28,151 bases of DNA from JBHELT01 sp046262935. GTDB taxonomy: Bacteria; Actinomycetota; CADDZG01; JAHWKV01. Each line of letters starts with the position of its first letter. The first letter of the stretch is position 1. The stretch is taken from positions 1 to 28,151 of the forward strand of contig JBHELT010000051.1 in NCBI GenBank assembly GCA_046262935.1. The letters are read 5' to 3'. This document shows positions 7,696 through 15,858 of this stretch, piece after piece. A program made the position numbers and the translations under genes. A model generated the notes under the pieces. That model ran no database searches and was not told where the DNA came from. It worked only from the letters and a program-made list of their open reading frames with translations.

Positions 7696-9339
7696 ATGAC
7701 GAATCGTTCGGTCCGATGGTTGGTTGGAATCTCAGTCGCGCTCACTGCTTTCATCCCGTCGCTTTACCCGGCCCGAGCGACTGGTCCAGTGACACCGAGC
7801 AGTTTCAGTGTGGGGGCAGACGCACAGGACCTAAGTCCATCGGCGAACCTCATCGCAACCAAGCGACTCTTCCTCGGCGGATACGGCCTAAGCAATGGGC
7901 AGGTTGGTACGCCCGGCCACGCGGTGCAGGGCCCGGCCGCGAAACCTCGGTATGCGACCGGCGTGATGGCCGACCCGTTCGGACCGTGGGTAAGAGCGGT
8001 TGCCATATCGAACGGTTCGAGCACGATCGTGATGACCGACCTCGACAACCAAGGCATGTTCGCTGCTTACAAACCGAATATCGAAACAGGTCAACCGAGG
8101 CCATACGGCATCGATGACATCCGTGCTCAGGTTTCCAAGGACATCGGGCTGGATCCCAAGAACATCGTTGTCTCCTCGGATCATTCGCATGCGGGGCAAG
8201 ACCTGACCGGCGTTTGGGGATTTGTCCCAGACGAATACATGTCGTTCGTGAAAGACCAAGCAGTGAAGGCCATCGAGAACGCGGTCGCTGCCGCACGCCC
8301 CGCTGTGCTGAAAGAAGGCGCTGTAATGACGCCAGGCCCTTACGAGCCGGGCCACATCCTCAACAACCAGTTCGATCAAACCGACACCGGCCAAGATACA
8401 GTCGATAACGAACTAAGAGTCATGCAGGCGCTCGACGCAACCGATGGGTCAACCATCGCTACCATCATCAACTTCGCTGCCCATGCCACGGTAGGAGGTA
8501 GCGGCAACACGCTCATATCATCGGACTGGGTGAGCACCGCAGCACGCTACGCGGAGAAGAGATACGGCGGGGTTGGTATCACCCTCGTAGCCGACGTTGG
8601 CCGATCCCAGCCAGCGCGCTCGGACTGCACAGCCGACGAGGTCGCTGGTGCTCAAGCGGGAACCAATGATCTCGACGTGGATATGAGACAACTCGACTCA
8701 TGCAAGATGTCGAAATACGCGCGGCAAGTCATGGGGTACGTCGAGCAGATCGTTTCATCACCATCATTCACCGCTGTTGATGCGTCGCCAATCGATGCGA
8801 CCAGTTATTTCATCCACGAGCCATCGACTTCGGCGGTTCTTTTCGGCCTCAACTATGCGGGCGACATCGCGGGGGCCCCCATATCGCGCGCAGTGACGCC
8901 CCCTTACCTAGCGGGAACTGTGCTTGGAACTTGGGTGTCTGCGTTCAGGGTCGGAGACCTACTGATCACAACCGCTCCCGGCGAGGCTTACCCGAACATC
9001 CGCGAACAAGTGATGGCGCAGGTCAGCGGACCACGCAGGTTCTGGACCATCGGGCTTGCCAACGATCAGCTCGGTTACTTCATTTCGCCAACGCCCGATG
9101 CGTACCCCATCGCGATCAGGCATTCGATCAATATCAACACGGCGGACCCATCGAAGTCTGGATTGGGAAATGATAATTACTTCTTCAACGTCACCCATAC
9201 GATCGGCGATCACGTGATGTGTAAACAAGTTCAAGGGGCTGCTGACCTTGGGTTCTCTGTGGTTCCGGCTGCGAAGTGCGCTGCGTTCTTCTTAGAACCA
9301 GACACATCGGGGCCTGGCGGAACAAGGCCCCTAGCCTAA
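7696..9339 (+). CDS. secreted neutral/alkaline ceramidase-fold protein, divergent
   Basis: A 547-aa exported protein (signal peptide about 1-30, ending PARATG) related to the catalytic domain of neutral non-lysosomal ceramidases (PF04734), zinc amidases that split ceramide. Probable zinc ligands are in place: H163 and H165 (SSDHSHAG, for the family's THTHSGP), H263 (NFAAHATVG, followed by NTLISSDW), E430 (TTAPGEAYPNIREQ), and the Tyr region NDQLGYFISPTPDAY. The catalytic Ser motif is altered: VADVGRSQPARSDC (298-311, candidate S304) replaces the usual NxGDVSPN form. Actinobacteria rarely make ceramide, so another lipid or amide substrate is quite possible. AAGGAGG at 7682-7688 fixes the start. 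It stands alone, 74 bp after thiI, with no clear terminator between. Confidence 0.75.
   Translation: MTNRSVRWLVGISVALTAFIPSLYPARATGPVTPSSFSVGADAQDLSPSANLIATKRLFLGGYGLSNGQVGTPGHAVQGPAAKPRYATGVMADPFGPWVRAVAISNGSSTIVMTDLDNQGMFAAYKPNIETGQPRPYGIDDIRAQVSKDIGLDPKNIVVSSDHSHAGQDLTGVWGFVPDEYMSFVKDQAVKAIENAVAAARPAVLKEGAVMTPGPYEPGHILNNQFDQTDTGQDTVDNELRVMQALDATDGSTIATIINFAAHATVGGSGNTLISSDWVSTAARYAEKRYGGVGITLVADVGRSQPARSDCTADEVAGAQAGTNDLDVDMRQLDSCKMSKYARQVMGYVEQIVSSPSFTAVDASPIDATSYFIHEPSTSAVLFGLNYAGDIAGAPISRAVTPPYLAGTVLGTWVSAFRVGDLLITTAPGEAYPNIREQVMAQVSGPRRFWTIGLANDQLGYFISPTPDAYPIAIRHSININTADPSKSGLGNDNYFFNVTHTIGDHVMCKQVQGAADLGFSVVPAAKCAAFFLEPDTSGPGGTRPLA
9309..9331 (+). terminator. small hairpin at the end of the ceramidase-like gene
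   Basis: A perfect 7-bp stem GGGGCCT / AGGCCCC with a 9-nt loop lies inside the last codons, just before the stop at 9337-9339. The 112 bp that follow, up to the convergent gene, hold no better hairpin. Weak candidate. Confidence 0.3.
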
Positions 9340-9451
9340 GGCCGGACCGCCGCGACACCAAAGGTCGTTGGCTGCCCTGCGACTGAACTCTCCGGGGGTC
9401 TGGTTGTACGCGCAAAGCGCTTGCTTACCCGGCCCTTGCGGATGTACCGGC

Positions 9452-10027
9452 CTACAACTGGGGCGGCTCGGGCCCGGGTGGCGATGATGTGGCCTCGGCC
9501 AGGAACCGCCGGATCGCATCCAGATCCACCCTTTCATGAACCGATGGATACGCAGACAGTCGCTTCATCGCCTTGGTGAATTGAAGCTCGGCCCCGCGTT
9601 GATTGTTGCGCGAGCGATGAAGCAGACCGGTCGCAAGATGGATCAGCCCCTGAAGAAAATCTCGCTCTGGAGTTGGTGCGTCGACCCAGTACTCTTCCAA
9701 CGTCTCGTGAGCCAAGAAGAATTCGCCAGCGTTGATGAGCCGCAAGCCTTCGTCGATGTGATACGACCGCAACTGCCGCTCGGGGCTCTTGGCATCAGAA
9801 CCGCCTGCGACCGCGGGGAAAACGCTCACCGAGTCGCCTTCATCAAGGACCGTCTCGAGATCTTGCACCTGAACGGAATTAACGGTGACCAGTTCCCGCA
9901 GTTCTTCGTCGATCCCTAACTGGTCGAGCAGCACCGCCACGGTTGCACCATCGGCCATCTGCACTTCCGCCTTCCCCCCCGGTATCAGGTCGCGCAGCAC
10001 CGCGTGGAGTTGCACATCTATCTTCAT
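9452..10027 (-). CDS. MoaD/ThiS-like sulfur carrier domain fused to DUF309
   Basis: Last gene of the AOR operon; its ATG overlaps the preceding stop (ATGA). The protein is 191 aa. Residues 1-76 look like a beta-grasp sulfur carrier of the MoaD/ThiS type, ending DSVSVFPAVAGG. Family members end exactly at this Gly-Gly, which is thiocarboxylated to donate sulfur for the dithiolene of molybdopterin. Here the chain continues through SDAKSPERQL into a DUF309 domain (about 88-165) with HETLEEYW (107-114) and HLATGLLHRSRNNQRGA (130-146). DUF309 has no established function that I know. Either the fusion is cut after Gly76 to free the carrier, as in mycobacterial MoaX, or the carrier domain is structural. 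The operon suggests a part in making or inserting the AOR metal cofactor. Domain calls are firm; the role is inference. Confidence 0.85.
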   Translation of the reverse strand: MKIDVQLHAVLRDLIPGGKAEVQMADGATVAVLLDQLGIDEELRELVTVNSVQVQDLETVLDEGDSVSVFPAVAGGSDAKSPERQLRSYHIDEGLRLINAGEFFLAHETLEEYWVDAPTPERDFLQGLIHLATGLLHRSRNNQRGAELQFTKAMKRLSAYPSVHERVDLDAIRRFLAEATSSPPGPEPPQL

Positions 10028-11394
10028 GCGTCGATGCTTGGGGCGCCGGCGACGAAGACATCGTGATAGGGCCAGTAGGTCGGATCGGGATCTGGGTCAC
10101 GGTAGCCTTCCTTGGTCGAAGGTTTCCCGATAAGTCTCATCGCCAGCAGTTTCTCCGCCGCTCTGCTTGCAACATACGGGCGCCTGATGTCGAGAGGATT
10201 CTCTTCGAGATACTTCCGCCACACCTTGAGTGGCGCGCGCGTTTGGATAAGGCCCTTGATCATCCCCATGTCGTTCAACATGGCCACATCGCGTGGCTTA
10301 CCCAGGATGGTCGCCCCAACCAAGACGTCGTCCTCGAAAACGAGTTTGCGATAAACGGGTTTGGCGCGATTGACCACAACTTTCGTTTCGCGGCCCTCGG
10401 CTGCCCAATCACCGAATGAGGCCACTCGTAGTTTCGCTACGTCGACGATGTTCATGAGTAAAGAGCCCCAGTACTTCGCATCGGCTCCAGCCATGTTGGC
10501 GCCTGCGATGCGACCATGTTCGAGTGCTGTTGGTTGGATCGCGTGAACCTGATGCACATCGGAACCGATCACGGGGCCCTCGGCTACATCGCCTGCGGCG
10601 TAGATGTTGTGAGCGCTCGCTCGAAGCTGCGGATCGACAACTATCCCGTCTCTCATTTCGATCCCCGCGCCCGCAACAAGATCTAGGTTCGGCCTGATAC
10701 CGGTCGCCATGATCACCACATCAGCGTCGATCGGCGCGCCCGCTTCTAGGACCAGACGCTTGCGCCCTTCATGGTCTTCGATGGCTTGCACCCGCGCTCC
10801 GGTTCTGAATGAAACGCCTTTAGCCTTCAGCCAATCCTCCACTAACCCTGCCCCCGTGGCATCGATCATCCGCGGCAAGATCCGATCCTCTGTTTCGACA
10901 ACGGTCACGGCGGCACCTAGTTTCATCAGAGCATCAAGGCACGTAAAGGCGATGAAACCAGCCCCGATAACGGCTACTTCTGCACCCTTACGCTCGACAA
11001 CCGCCTTCGCGTCGTCGATGGTCCATAGGTTGAAGATGTTGTCGCCATCGGCCCCCGGTATCGGGGGCCGAGTCGCCGACGAACCCGTTGCGATAAGCGC
11101 GTCGTCGAATGAGATGGAGCGGCCATCATCAAGCGTCGCAGTTCCGGATGGATCGACCCCGGTCACCTTGGAACCGAAGATCGCTTCAACGCCGCGCGAC
11201 GTCAGATACGTTTCATCTGCGGTGTAAACACTCTGCTCGGCGATCGTCCCGTCCATGAAGTAGGGAAGCACCATGCGCGAATACGCAGGCTCGCTGCAAA
11301 CAAGCGTGATCGGTTTCGTATCGCCGAACTGCCTGATGGTGTCGATCGCAGCGAGTCCGGCGGGCCCGGCTCCGATGATGAGATGAGCGCTCAT
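10024..11394 (-). CDS. FAD-dependent NAD(P)H oxidoreductase, AOR-associated (AorC-like)
   Basis: A 456-aa pyridine-nucleotide-disulfide oxidoreductase-type flavoprotein: N-terminal FAD-binding GAGPAG (8-13), central NAD(P)-binding motif in AVIGAGFIA, ATGIRPN, and the C-terminal FAD motif NIYAAGDVAEG. No CxxxxC redox disulfide is seen near the first Gly motif, so it is not a disulfide reductase. Its start overlaps the AOR stop by ATGA and its stop overlaps the next start in the same way. In the known three-subunit AOR of Aromatoleum, a subunit of this kind carries FAD and passes electrons from aldehyde oxidation to NAD+. The same job here is inferred from operon and fold. Related enzymes include nitrite reductase-type and rubredoxin reductases. 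Confidence 0.85.
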   Translation of the reverse strand: MSAHLIIGAGPAGLAAIDTIRQFGDTKPITLVCSEPAYSRMVLPYFMDGTIAEQSVYTADETYLTSRGVEAIFGSKVTGVDPSGTATLDDGRSISFDDALIATGSSATRPPIPGADGDNIFNLWTIDDAKAVVERKGAEVAVIGAGFIAFTCLDALMKLGAAVTVVETEDRILPRMIDATGAGLVEDWLKAKGVSFRTGARVQAIEDHEGRKRLVLEAGAPIDADVVIMATGIRPNLDLVAGAGIEMRDGIVVDPQLRASAHNIYAAGDVAEGPVIGSDVHQVHAIQPTALEHGRIAGANMAGADAKYWGSLLMNIVDVAKLRVASFGDWAAEGRETKVVVNRAKPVYRKLVFEDDVLVGATILGKPRDVAMLNDMGMIKGLIQTRAPLKVWRKYLEENPLDIRRPYVASRAAEKLLAMRLIGKPSTKEGYRDPDPDPTYWPYHDVFVAGAPSIDA

Positions 11395-13217
11395 GGGGCA
11401 AGGCTGTCGATGCCCAAGGCAGCGAGTCGCTCGTTCGAAGGGATGCCATCTGGCCAGTCGCGAGCTTGGTAATACTCAGCCAACATGATGTCGAGTTCGC
11501 TCACCATGCCCGCTCGGGGGCCTGATGGGATGGGTTCTTCCAGCATGCGTTTGGGCAATGTGTCGTCGGCTGGAGTGATGCCCGCCGACAGATTGAAAAG
11601 TCTTTCGGTGTTCCAGATCCGCTCGCCAGCTGAAACGTAGTCCTGTTCAGAAAGTGAAAGCCCCGTGGCAGCATTCAACTCGGTGCGGAAGTGTTCTTTG
11701 TTCGCACCGCTGGTCAAGAACAAGCAAAGCCCAGTTGAATCGAGCGACGACACTTCATTCTCGGAGTTGGCAACCATCTTGCCCTTGCCTTCTATCTCTG
11801 TGTTCTTGAAGTCATCGCGCAACGTTTCGGCCTTCAAGTGACAAGCACCCCGGTTGGAAGTGGCATAAGAAAGTCCTCTGCCTTTCAAGGAGCGGCCGTC
11901 GTATGCAGCGAACTCTTGGCCTTTCGAAACCATCGCAAGTTCGGGCCGTCCATACTTGGCGGTCATCCGCTTGGACCCTTCGGCCAACTCGTCGCCGATA
12001 CCCCGTCTGAACGCGGTCATCTCGATCAGTTGCAGAAGGCGCTCGCCATCGCCCCAGTCAAGTGAGCCAGCCGATGGATCGATAAGGCCCTCTTGATTAA
12101 GTTCCATGGCGGCCGCGATGGTTGCACCACACGAGATGGGATCCATGCCGTAGTCGTTGCAGAGCCAGTGACCCGCGATCAATACTTCCGGGTCGTCAAC
12201 TCCCACATCCGGCCCGAAACCGTACATCGATTCGTACTCCGGCCCTTCGCCCGCTTCACGCCAATTACGGGGGCTGGTTCTAAGGGCGAATCGGTCGCCA
12301 GCGCCGGTCGAGATCTTCGCAACCCTTCCGCATGCGATGGTGCATGCGAAACATGCTTTGTTCGCAACGACATAGCGGTCGTTGATGAGCTCGCCCGAGA
12401 TCTTCTCTGTTCCCTCGAACACCGTCTCTTGGAAATTTCTTGTTGGGAGTGCGCCGACGCCATTAACGGGAGAGATGGTCATCGATGTACCGAAACTGGT
12501 GAACATCTGTCGTCCTCGGGAGCCCTGAAGAGACTCCTTCTTCTCCCACATCGCTTGGATGAACGCTGCGGCGTCGTCGAGTTCGACTTTGCCCGTTCCG
12601 CGGACCGCGATGGCTTTGAGGTTCTTCGAACCCATCACGGCACCAACACCGGAACGCCCGGCGGCGCGATGTTTGTCATTCATGACCGCCGCGAAGCGAA
12701 CCAGGTTCTCACCGGCGGGGCCGATCGAGGAGATCTTCACTTCGCTCGATCCCAGCTCTTCGCGGATGGAGTCCTCGGTGTCCCAAACTCCCTTGCCCCA
12801 AAGGTGCGATGCCGGCACGAAAGTAACCTCGTCGTCCTCGATCGACACGTACACAGGCGAGGATGCCCGGCCCGTCACGATCAACAGGTCGTAGCCTGCG
12901 AACTTGAGTTCCGGCCCCCAATGGCCGCCCGAGTTCGAAGTCGTTATGCATCCCGTCAGCGGCCCTTTCGTAACCACCATGTACCTGGCGCCACATGAGG
13001 CATTCGTTCCCGTAAGCGGGCCAGTGGCGAATATCAAAGGGGTTGCAGGATCGAATGGATCGGCAGCTGGGTCGGCTTCGTCGATGAGGTAAGCCGCGGC
13101 AAGCCCCCGACCTCCTATGTAAGAGGCAGCTCTTTGTAGGTCGAGTTCATCGACCCGGGAACTCTGGTCGCTCAGATCGAGCCTTAGGACTCTGCCGACC
13201 CATCCACCCGAGCCCAT
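11391..13217 (-). CDS. tungsten-type aldehyde:ferredoxin oxidoreductase, catalytic subunit
   Basis: Oxidises aldehydes to carboxylic acids (or reduces acids) at a tungsten, or less likely molybdenum, bis-pterin centre. The 608-aa length is normal. The [4Fe-4S] ligands are C289, C292 and C296 (CFACTIACGR) and C498 (STGLCLF), at almost the same numbers as in the Pyrococcus AOR. Pterin-binding and other family motifs are seen: NSGGHWGPELKFAGYD (95-110), AAGRSGVGAVMGSKNLKAIAV (185-205), GPEYES (325-330) and DYGMDPISCGATIAAAMEL (355-372). The start ATG shares one base with the ferredoxin stop (TGATG). The aldehyde substrate is not predictable. The gene sits with a polyferredoxin and a flavoprotein, as in NAD-dependent AorABC enzymes. 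Confidence in the family is very high. Confidence 0.95.
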   Translation of the reverse strand: MGSGGWVGRVLRLDLSDQSSRVDELDLQRAASYIGGRGLAAAYLIDEADPAADPFDPATPLIFATGPLTGTNASCGARYMVVTKGPLTGCITTSNSGGHWGPELKFAGYDLLIVTGRASSPVYVSIEDDEVTFVPASHLWGKGVWDTEDSIREELGSSEVKISSIGPAGENLVRFAAVMNDKHRAAGRSGVGAVMGSKNLKAIAVRGTGKVELDDAAAFIQAMWEKKESLQGSRGRQMFTSFGTSMTISPVNGVGALPTRNFQETVFEGTEKISGELINDRYVVANKACFACTIACGRVAKISTGAGDRFALRTSPRNWREAGEGPEYESMYGFGPDVGVDDPEVLIAGHWLCNDYGMDPISCGATIAAAMELNQEGLIDPSAGSLDWGDGERLLQLIEMTAFRRGIGDELAEGSKRMTAKYGRPELAMVSKGQEFAAYDGRSLKGRGLSYATSNRGACHLKAETLRDDFKNTEIEGKGKMVANSENEVSSLDSTGLCLFLTSGANKEHFRTELNAATGLSLSEQDYVSAGERIWNTERLFNLSAGITPADDTLPKRMLEEPIPSGPRAGMVSELDIMLAEYYQARDWPDGIPSNERLAALGIDSLAP

Positions 13218-13702
13218 CAGGTCGGTTCGCCCGCAAGGGCTTCTAAGAATGCGCTATTCAAGTTCTCGGCCCAAGGACCAACCCAATCTTTAGAGTCGGA
13301 TTCTTGGTACTCGATCGCGTCCGTAGGACAAGCGTGCGCACAAGCCGGATCTCCGCCGCAGAGATTGCACTTGTAGGCCTTATTGGTGTCGTTGTTATAG
13401 AAGACGGTGCCGAACGGGCAGGCGATCGTGCAAAGTTTGCAGCCAACGCAAGTTGCGTCGAGAACCACTTTTGCGCCGATATCGTCGTCGATGGTGATGG
13501 CATTCACGGGACAGGCGGTCATGCACCACGCTTCGTCGCACTGGAAGCAGGTGTAAGGAGCCATCGAAGCTTGTTCGTCAAAGATGTGCACCCTGATTAC
13601 CGACTTCGATGGTTGAAACGCCCCGACCTGAACGAACGAACAAGCCAGCTCGCACTGCATGCATCCAGTGCACTTCTCGGGATGGATCACCAGCTGCTTC
13701 AA
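13217..13702 (-). CDS. polyferredoxin subunit with four [4Fe-4S] motifs (AorA-like)
   Basis: Electron-transfer subunit, first gene of the AOR operon. The protein is 161 aa with sixteen Cys in four groups: CTGCMQCELAC (11-21), then CFQCDEAWCMTACP, CVGCKLCTIACP and CNLCGGDPACAHACP. Four cubane clusters are expected, as in the small subunit of the Aromatoleum AOR. I place the start at TTG 13702 (MKQLVIHPEKC). AAGGGGG lies just upstream, the protein then begins right before the first cluster, and a promoter fits 20 bp upstream. The open frame can be extended to 13816, but that adds a 38-residue leader unlike the family and overlaps the divergent ABC gene. Confidence 0.92.
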   Translation of the reverse strand: MKQLVIHPEKCTGCMQCELACSFVQVGAFQPSKSVIRVHIFDEQASMAPYTCFQCDEAWCMTACPVNAITIDDDIGAKVVLDATCVGCKLCTIACPFGTVFYNNDTNKAYKCNLCGGDPACAHACPTDAIEYQESDSKDWVGPWAENLNSAFLEALAGEPT

Positions 13703-13721
13703 AGGTTCCCCCTTTGGGCAA

Positions 13722-13750
13722 AGGATAGTCGTCTCGAACGTCAGGCTCAA
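13722..13750 (-). promoter_or_regulatory. AOR operon promoter
   Basis: On the minus strand TTGAGC (13750-13745), a 17-bp spacer and TATCCT (13727-13722) form a four-of-six plus four-of-six promoter. Transcription would start near 13715, leaving a leader of about a dozen bases with the Shine-Dalgarno AAGGGGG. The 70-bp divergent gap to the ABC gene is thus fully used. Confidence 0.5.
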
Positions 13751-13772
13751 CCTCTTGTAGGCTTCGCCGCAC

Positions 13773-14726
13773 ATGAGCACCGATGACGTAGCCATCCGAG
13801 TGAAAGAACTCGTCAAAATCTTCCCCGGTCCCGACGGCGGTCAACTGCGCGCGGTCGATGGGATCTCGTTCGACGTGCATACAGGCGAGAAGTTCGGGTT
13901 CCTCGGCCCCAACGGGGCTGGAAAGACCACAACGCTCGAGATGATCGAAGGGATAAAACCTCCAACGTCGGGTTCAGCCACGGTCCTTGGCTTCGACATC
14001 GTCGAGTCCGCCGCCAGATTGAAGCCGCTGATCGGGGTGCAATTGCAGTCGGCGAACTTCTTCAAGGAATTGCAGCTCAAGGAACTGCTCGAACTATTCG
14101 GTTCATTCTACGGATTGAAAGTAGACGCGGTAGCACTTCTGAAAGAAGTTGGCCTAGACGAGAAGGCTCTGGCCAAGGTCTCTGACATCTCCGGGGGCCA
14201 GAAGAGACGATTCTCGATCGCCGCAAGTCTGGTCAATGACCCCGAGGTGCTTTTCCTCGACGAGCCGACATCCGGGCTTGACCCTCAGGCGCGGCGACTA
14301 CTCTGGGAATTGGTCGAGCAAGTGAGTGCTTCTGGCAAAACGATAGTACTCACAACGCACTACATGGATGAAGCCGAGGCCCTGTGCGATCGAGTCGCGG
14401 TGATCGATAACGGCAAGATCGTCGCGCTGGACACGCCGTTGGCTCTGATCCAGAGTCTCGACTCCGCATACCATTACCGTTTCCTTACATCCGCACCGGT
14501 GCCGACTGCTCGGCTGGAGTCGCTGCCAGGTGCGCGCCAGCTCACGTCGAAACCCGCAGGGGGCCTTACACGGTACGACCTTGCGGTGCGTGATTCAGCG
14601 GAATCGCTTGGAGAATTCGACTCGGTGATGAAGCGCGCCGGAGTCAAGATGATCGATTTCAGGATCGAACCTTCTACCCTTGAAGATGTTTTCCTGGTCC
14701 TAACTGGCAAGGAACTTCGAGACTGA
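13773..14726 (+). CDS. ABC-2 type exporter, ATP-binding protein (DrrA/CcmA-like)
   Basis: ATPase of an exporter, 317 aa. Walker A GPNGAGKT (45-52), signature SGGQ (140-143), Walker B FLDEP with D163-E164, and the switch TTHYMDEAE are all intact. About 90 residues follow the ATPase core, the C-terminal extension common in drug and daunorubicin-type ATPases. The stop overlaps the permease start by one base, so the two form one transporter. Drug, lipid or polysaccharide are all possible substrates. The ATG has no Shine-Dalgarno. TGTAGGCT, an extended -10-like element, ends 9 nt before it, so the mRNA leader may be only 2-3 nt. Confidence 0.92.
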   Translation: MSTDDVAIRVKELVKIFPGPDGGQLRAVDGISFDVHTGEKFGFLGPNGAGKTTTLEMIEGIKPPTSGSATVLGFDIVESAARLKPLIGVQLQSANFFKELQLKELLELFGSFYGLKVDAVALLKEVGLDEKALAKVSDISGGQKRRFSIAASLVNDPEVLFLDEPTSGLDPQARRLLWELVEQVSASGKTIVLTTHYMDEAEALCDRVAVIDNGKIVALDTPLALIQSLDSAYHYRFLTSAPVPTARLESLPGARQLTSKPAGGLTRYDLAVRDSAESLGEFDSVMKRAGVKMIDFRIEPSTLEDVFLVLTGKELRD

Positions 14727-15850
14727 TGCTGAAGGCCCTTTACTTATCCGAGTTGAAATCGCTGATGCGCGACCGCGCTCAGATGCTGTTCATCATCATC
14801 GGACCGCTGTTCTTCGTGTTCATATTCGGTTCTGGTTTTCGTGCGGAGGCTAAGCCGCTGCGCATCGCGGTGGTTAGCACCTCTGAGGATGCAGTGTCAC
14901 GCCAGTTCGTAAAGGCGCTTTCGGCAGACCGGGAACTGGAGATCTCCAAGTCACCCAGCGAGAAACAAGCAAGGATGCGATTCGAAAGCGGCAAGATCGA
15001 CGGCGCGATCATCGTTCCCAACCTTGGATCCGGCGGACGGGTAGTGCTTCTGTTCGACGAGAAGTCGCCCGAGAAGATCCAGCGGGCAACAGCTCATGCC
15101 AGCGCGGTCACGCAGAGTTTCAATCTCATGCTCGCAGGGGCCAAACAGACCGTTGGCCTTAAGGTCAAGGGCCTTCGCGCCAACAAGAAGGTTGGATCAT
15201 TCAATTTCGCACTGCCGACCATCATCATGTTCGGCATCATCTTCACATCTCTGGGAGGCGTTACGGCCCGATTGGTCAACTACCGCCAGCAAGGTCTGCT
15301 GAAGCGATTGATGGTTACTCCACTCACCCCGCAGATCCTTGTTATCTCGGAGGTTCTATCGCGCATCGTCGTCGCACTTTTCCAAACAACGCTGGTTCTG
15401 GTTGCGGGATCGGTTTTTTATCATGCCAAGTTGGGCATCAACGTAGTTTGGGTCTATGGTCTCGCGGTCACGGCTACCGTCATGTTCTCGTGCATCGGGG
15501 TTTCGCTCGCAGCCAATCAACGCACCGCCGAATCTGCCCAAGGTATCGCTGGGTTCGCGTCGACGTTGTTGATCTTCACGACGGGATCCTTCGCGGAGAT
15601 ATTTCCGCCTGTCGTGTCTAAGGTAGCGAGTTACTTTCCGCTGGCACCCGTGATCAAAACGATGCGCGGCGTGATCCTGGATGGGGCCCCCGGCTTTGGT
15701 CTCAACACCGATACATACCTGATCGCTGCGTGGCTGATAGTTCCAACATTCCTTGCACTCAAGACCTTTTCGTTTCGGGAGCCCATCAAGAAGGCCAAGA
15801 ACAACTCGGCCTCCCGCAGGGTGCGGGGGGCCGAGTTGCGCGAGGAATAA
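14726..15850 (+). CDS. ABC-2 type exporter, permease protein
   Basis: Membrane partner of the preceding ATPase, 374 aa. One helix near the N-terminus (about 20-37) is followed by a large extracytoplasmic segment (about 40-170), then five hydrophobic segments (FALPTIIMFGIIFTSLGG, IVVALFQTTLVLVAGSVF, VYGLAVTATVMFSCIGVSLA, QGIAGFASTLLIFTTGS, TYLIAAWLIVPTFLAL). This is the ABC2_membrane arrangement of the YhaP/NatB/DrrB type. The basic C-terminal tail (KKAKNNSASRRVRG) is encoded by a strong hairpin, so its sequence may be shaped by the terminator. Confidence 0.9.
   Translation: MLKALYLSELKSLMRDRAQMLFIIIGPLFFVFIFGSGFRAEAKPLRIAVVSTSEDAVSRQFVKALSADRELEISKSPSEKQARMRFESGKIDGAIIVPNLGSGGRVVLLFDEKSPEKIQRATAHASAVTQSFNLMLAGAKQTVGLKVKGLRANKKVGSFNFALPTIIMFGIIFTSLGGVTARLVNYRQQGLLKRLMVTPLTPQILVISEVLSRIVVALFQTTLVLVAGSVFYHAKLGINVVWVYGLAVTATVMFSCIGVSLAANQRTAESAQGIAGFASTLLIFTTGSFAEIFPPVVSKVASYFPLAPVIKTMRGVILDGAPGFGLNTDTYLIAAWLIVPTFLALKTFSFREPIKKAKNNSASRRVRGAELREE
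15803..15837. terminator. 16-bp terminator-like hairpin inside the permease 3' end
   Basis: Arms 15803-15818 and 15822-15837 (AACTCGGCCTCCCGCA against TGCGGGGGGCCGAGTT, one G-U pair) leave a 3-nt loop. It lies within the last codons of the permease, 21 bp before the end of the convergent rhodanese gene, so one hairpin could end both transcripts. No T-tract. Confidence 0.6.
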
Positions 15851-15858
15851 TTGCCTTT

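Noticed and set aside
9340..9451. Bidirectional terminator or small RNA between convergent genes
   Set aside because: Only 4-bp stems are visible in this stretch.
13703..13816. N-terminal extension of the polyferredoxin
   Set aside because: It overlaps the divergent ABC gene and its promoter region; the TTG at 13702 has a good Shine-Dalgarno and opens at the first cluster motif.
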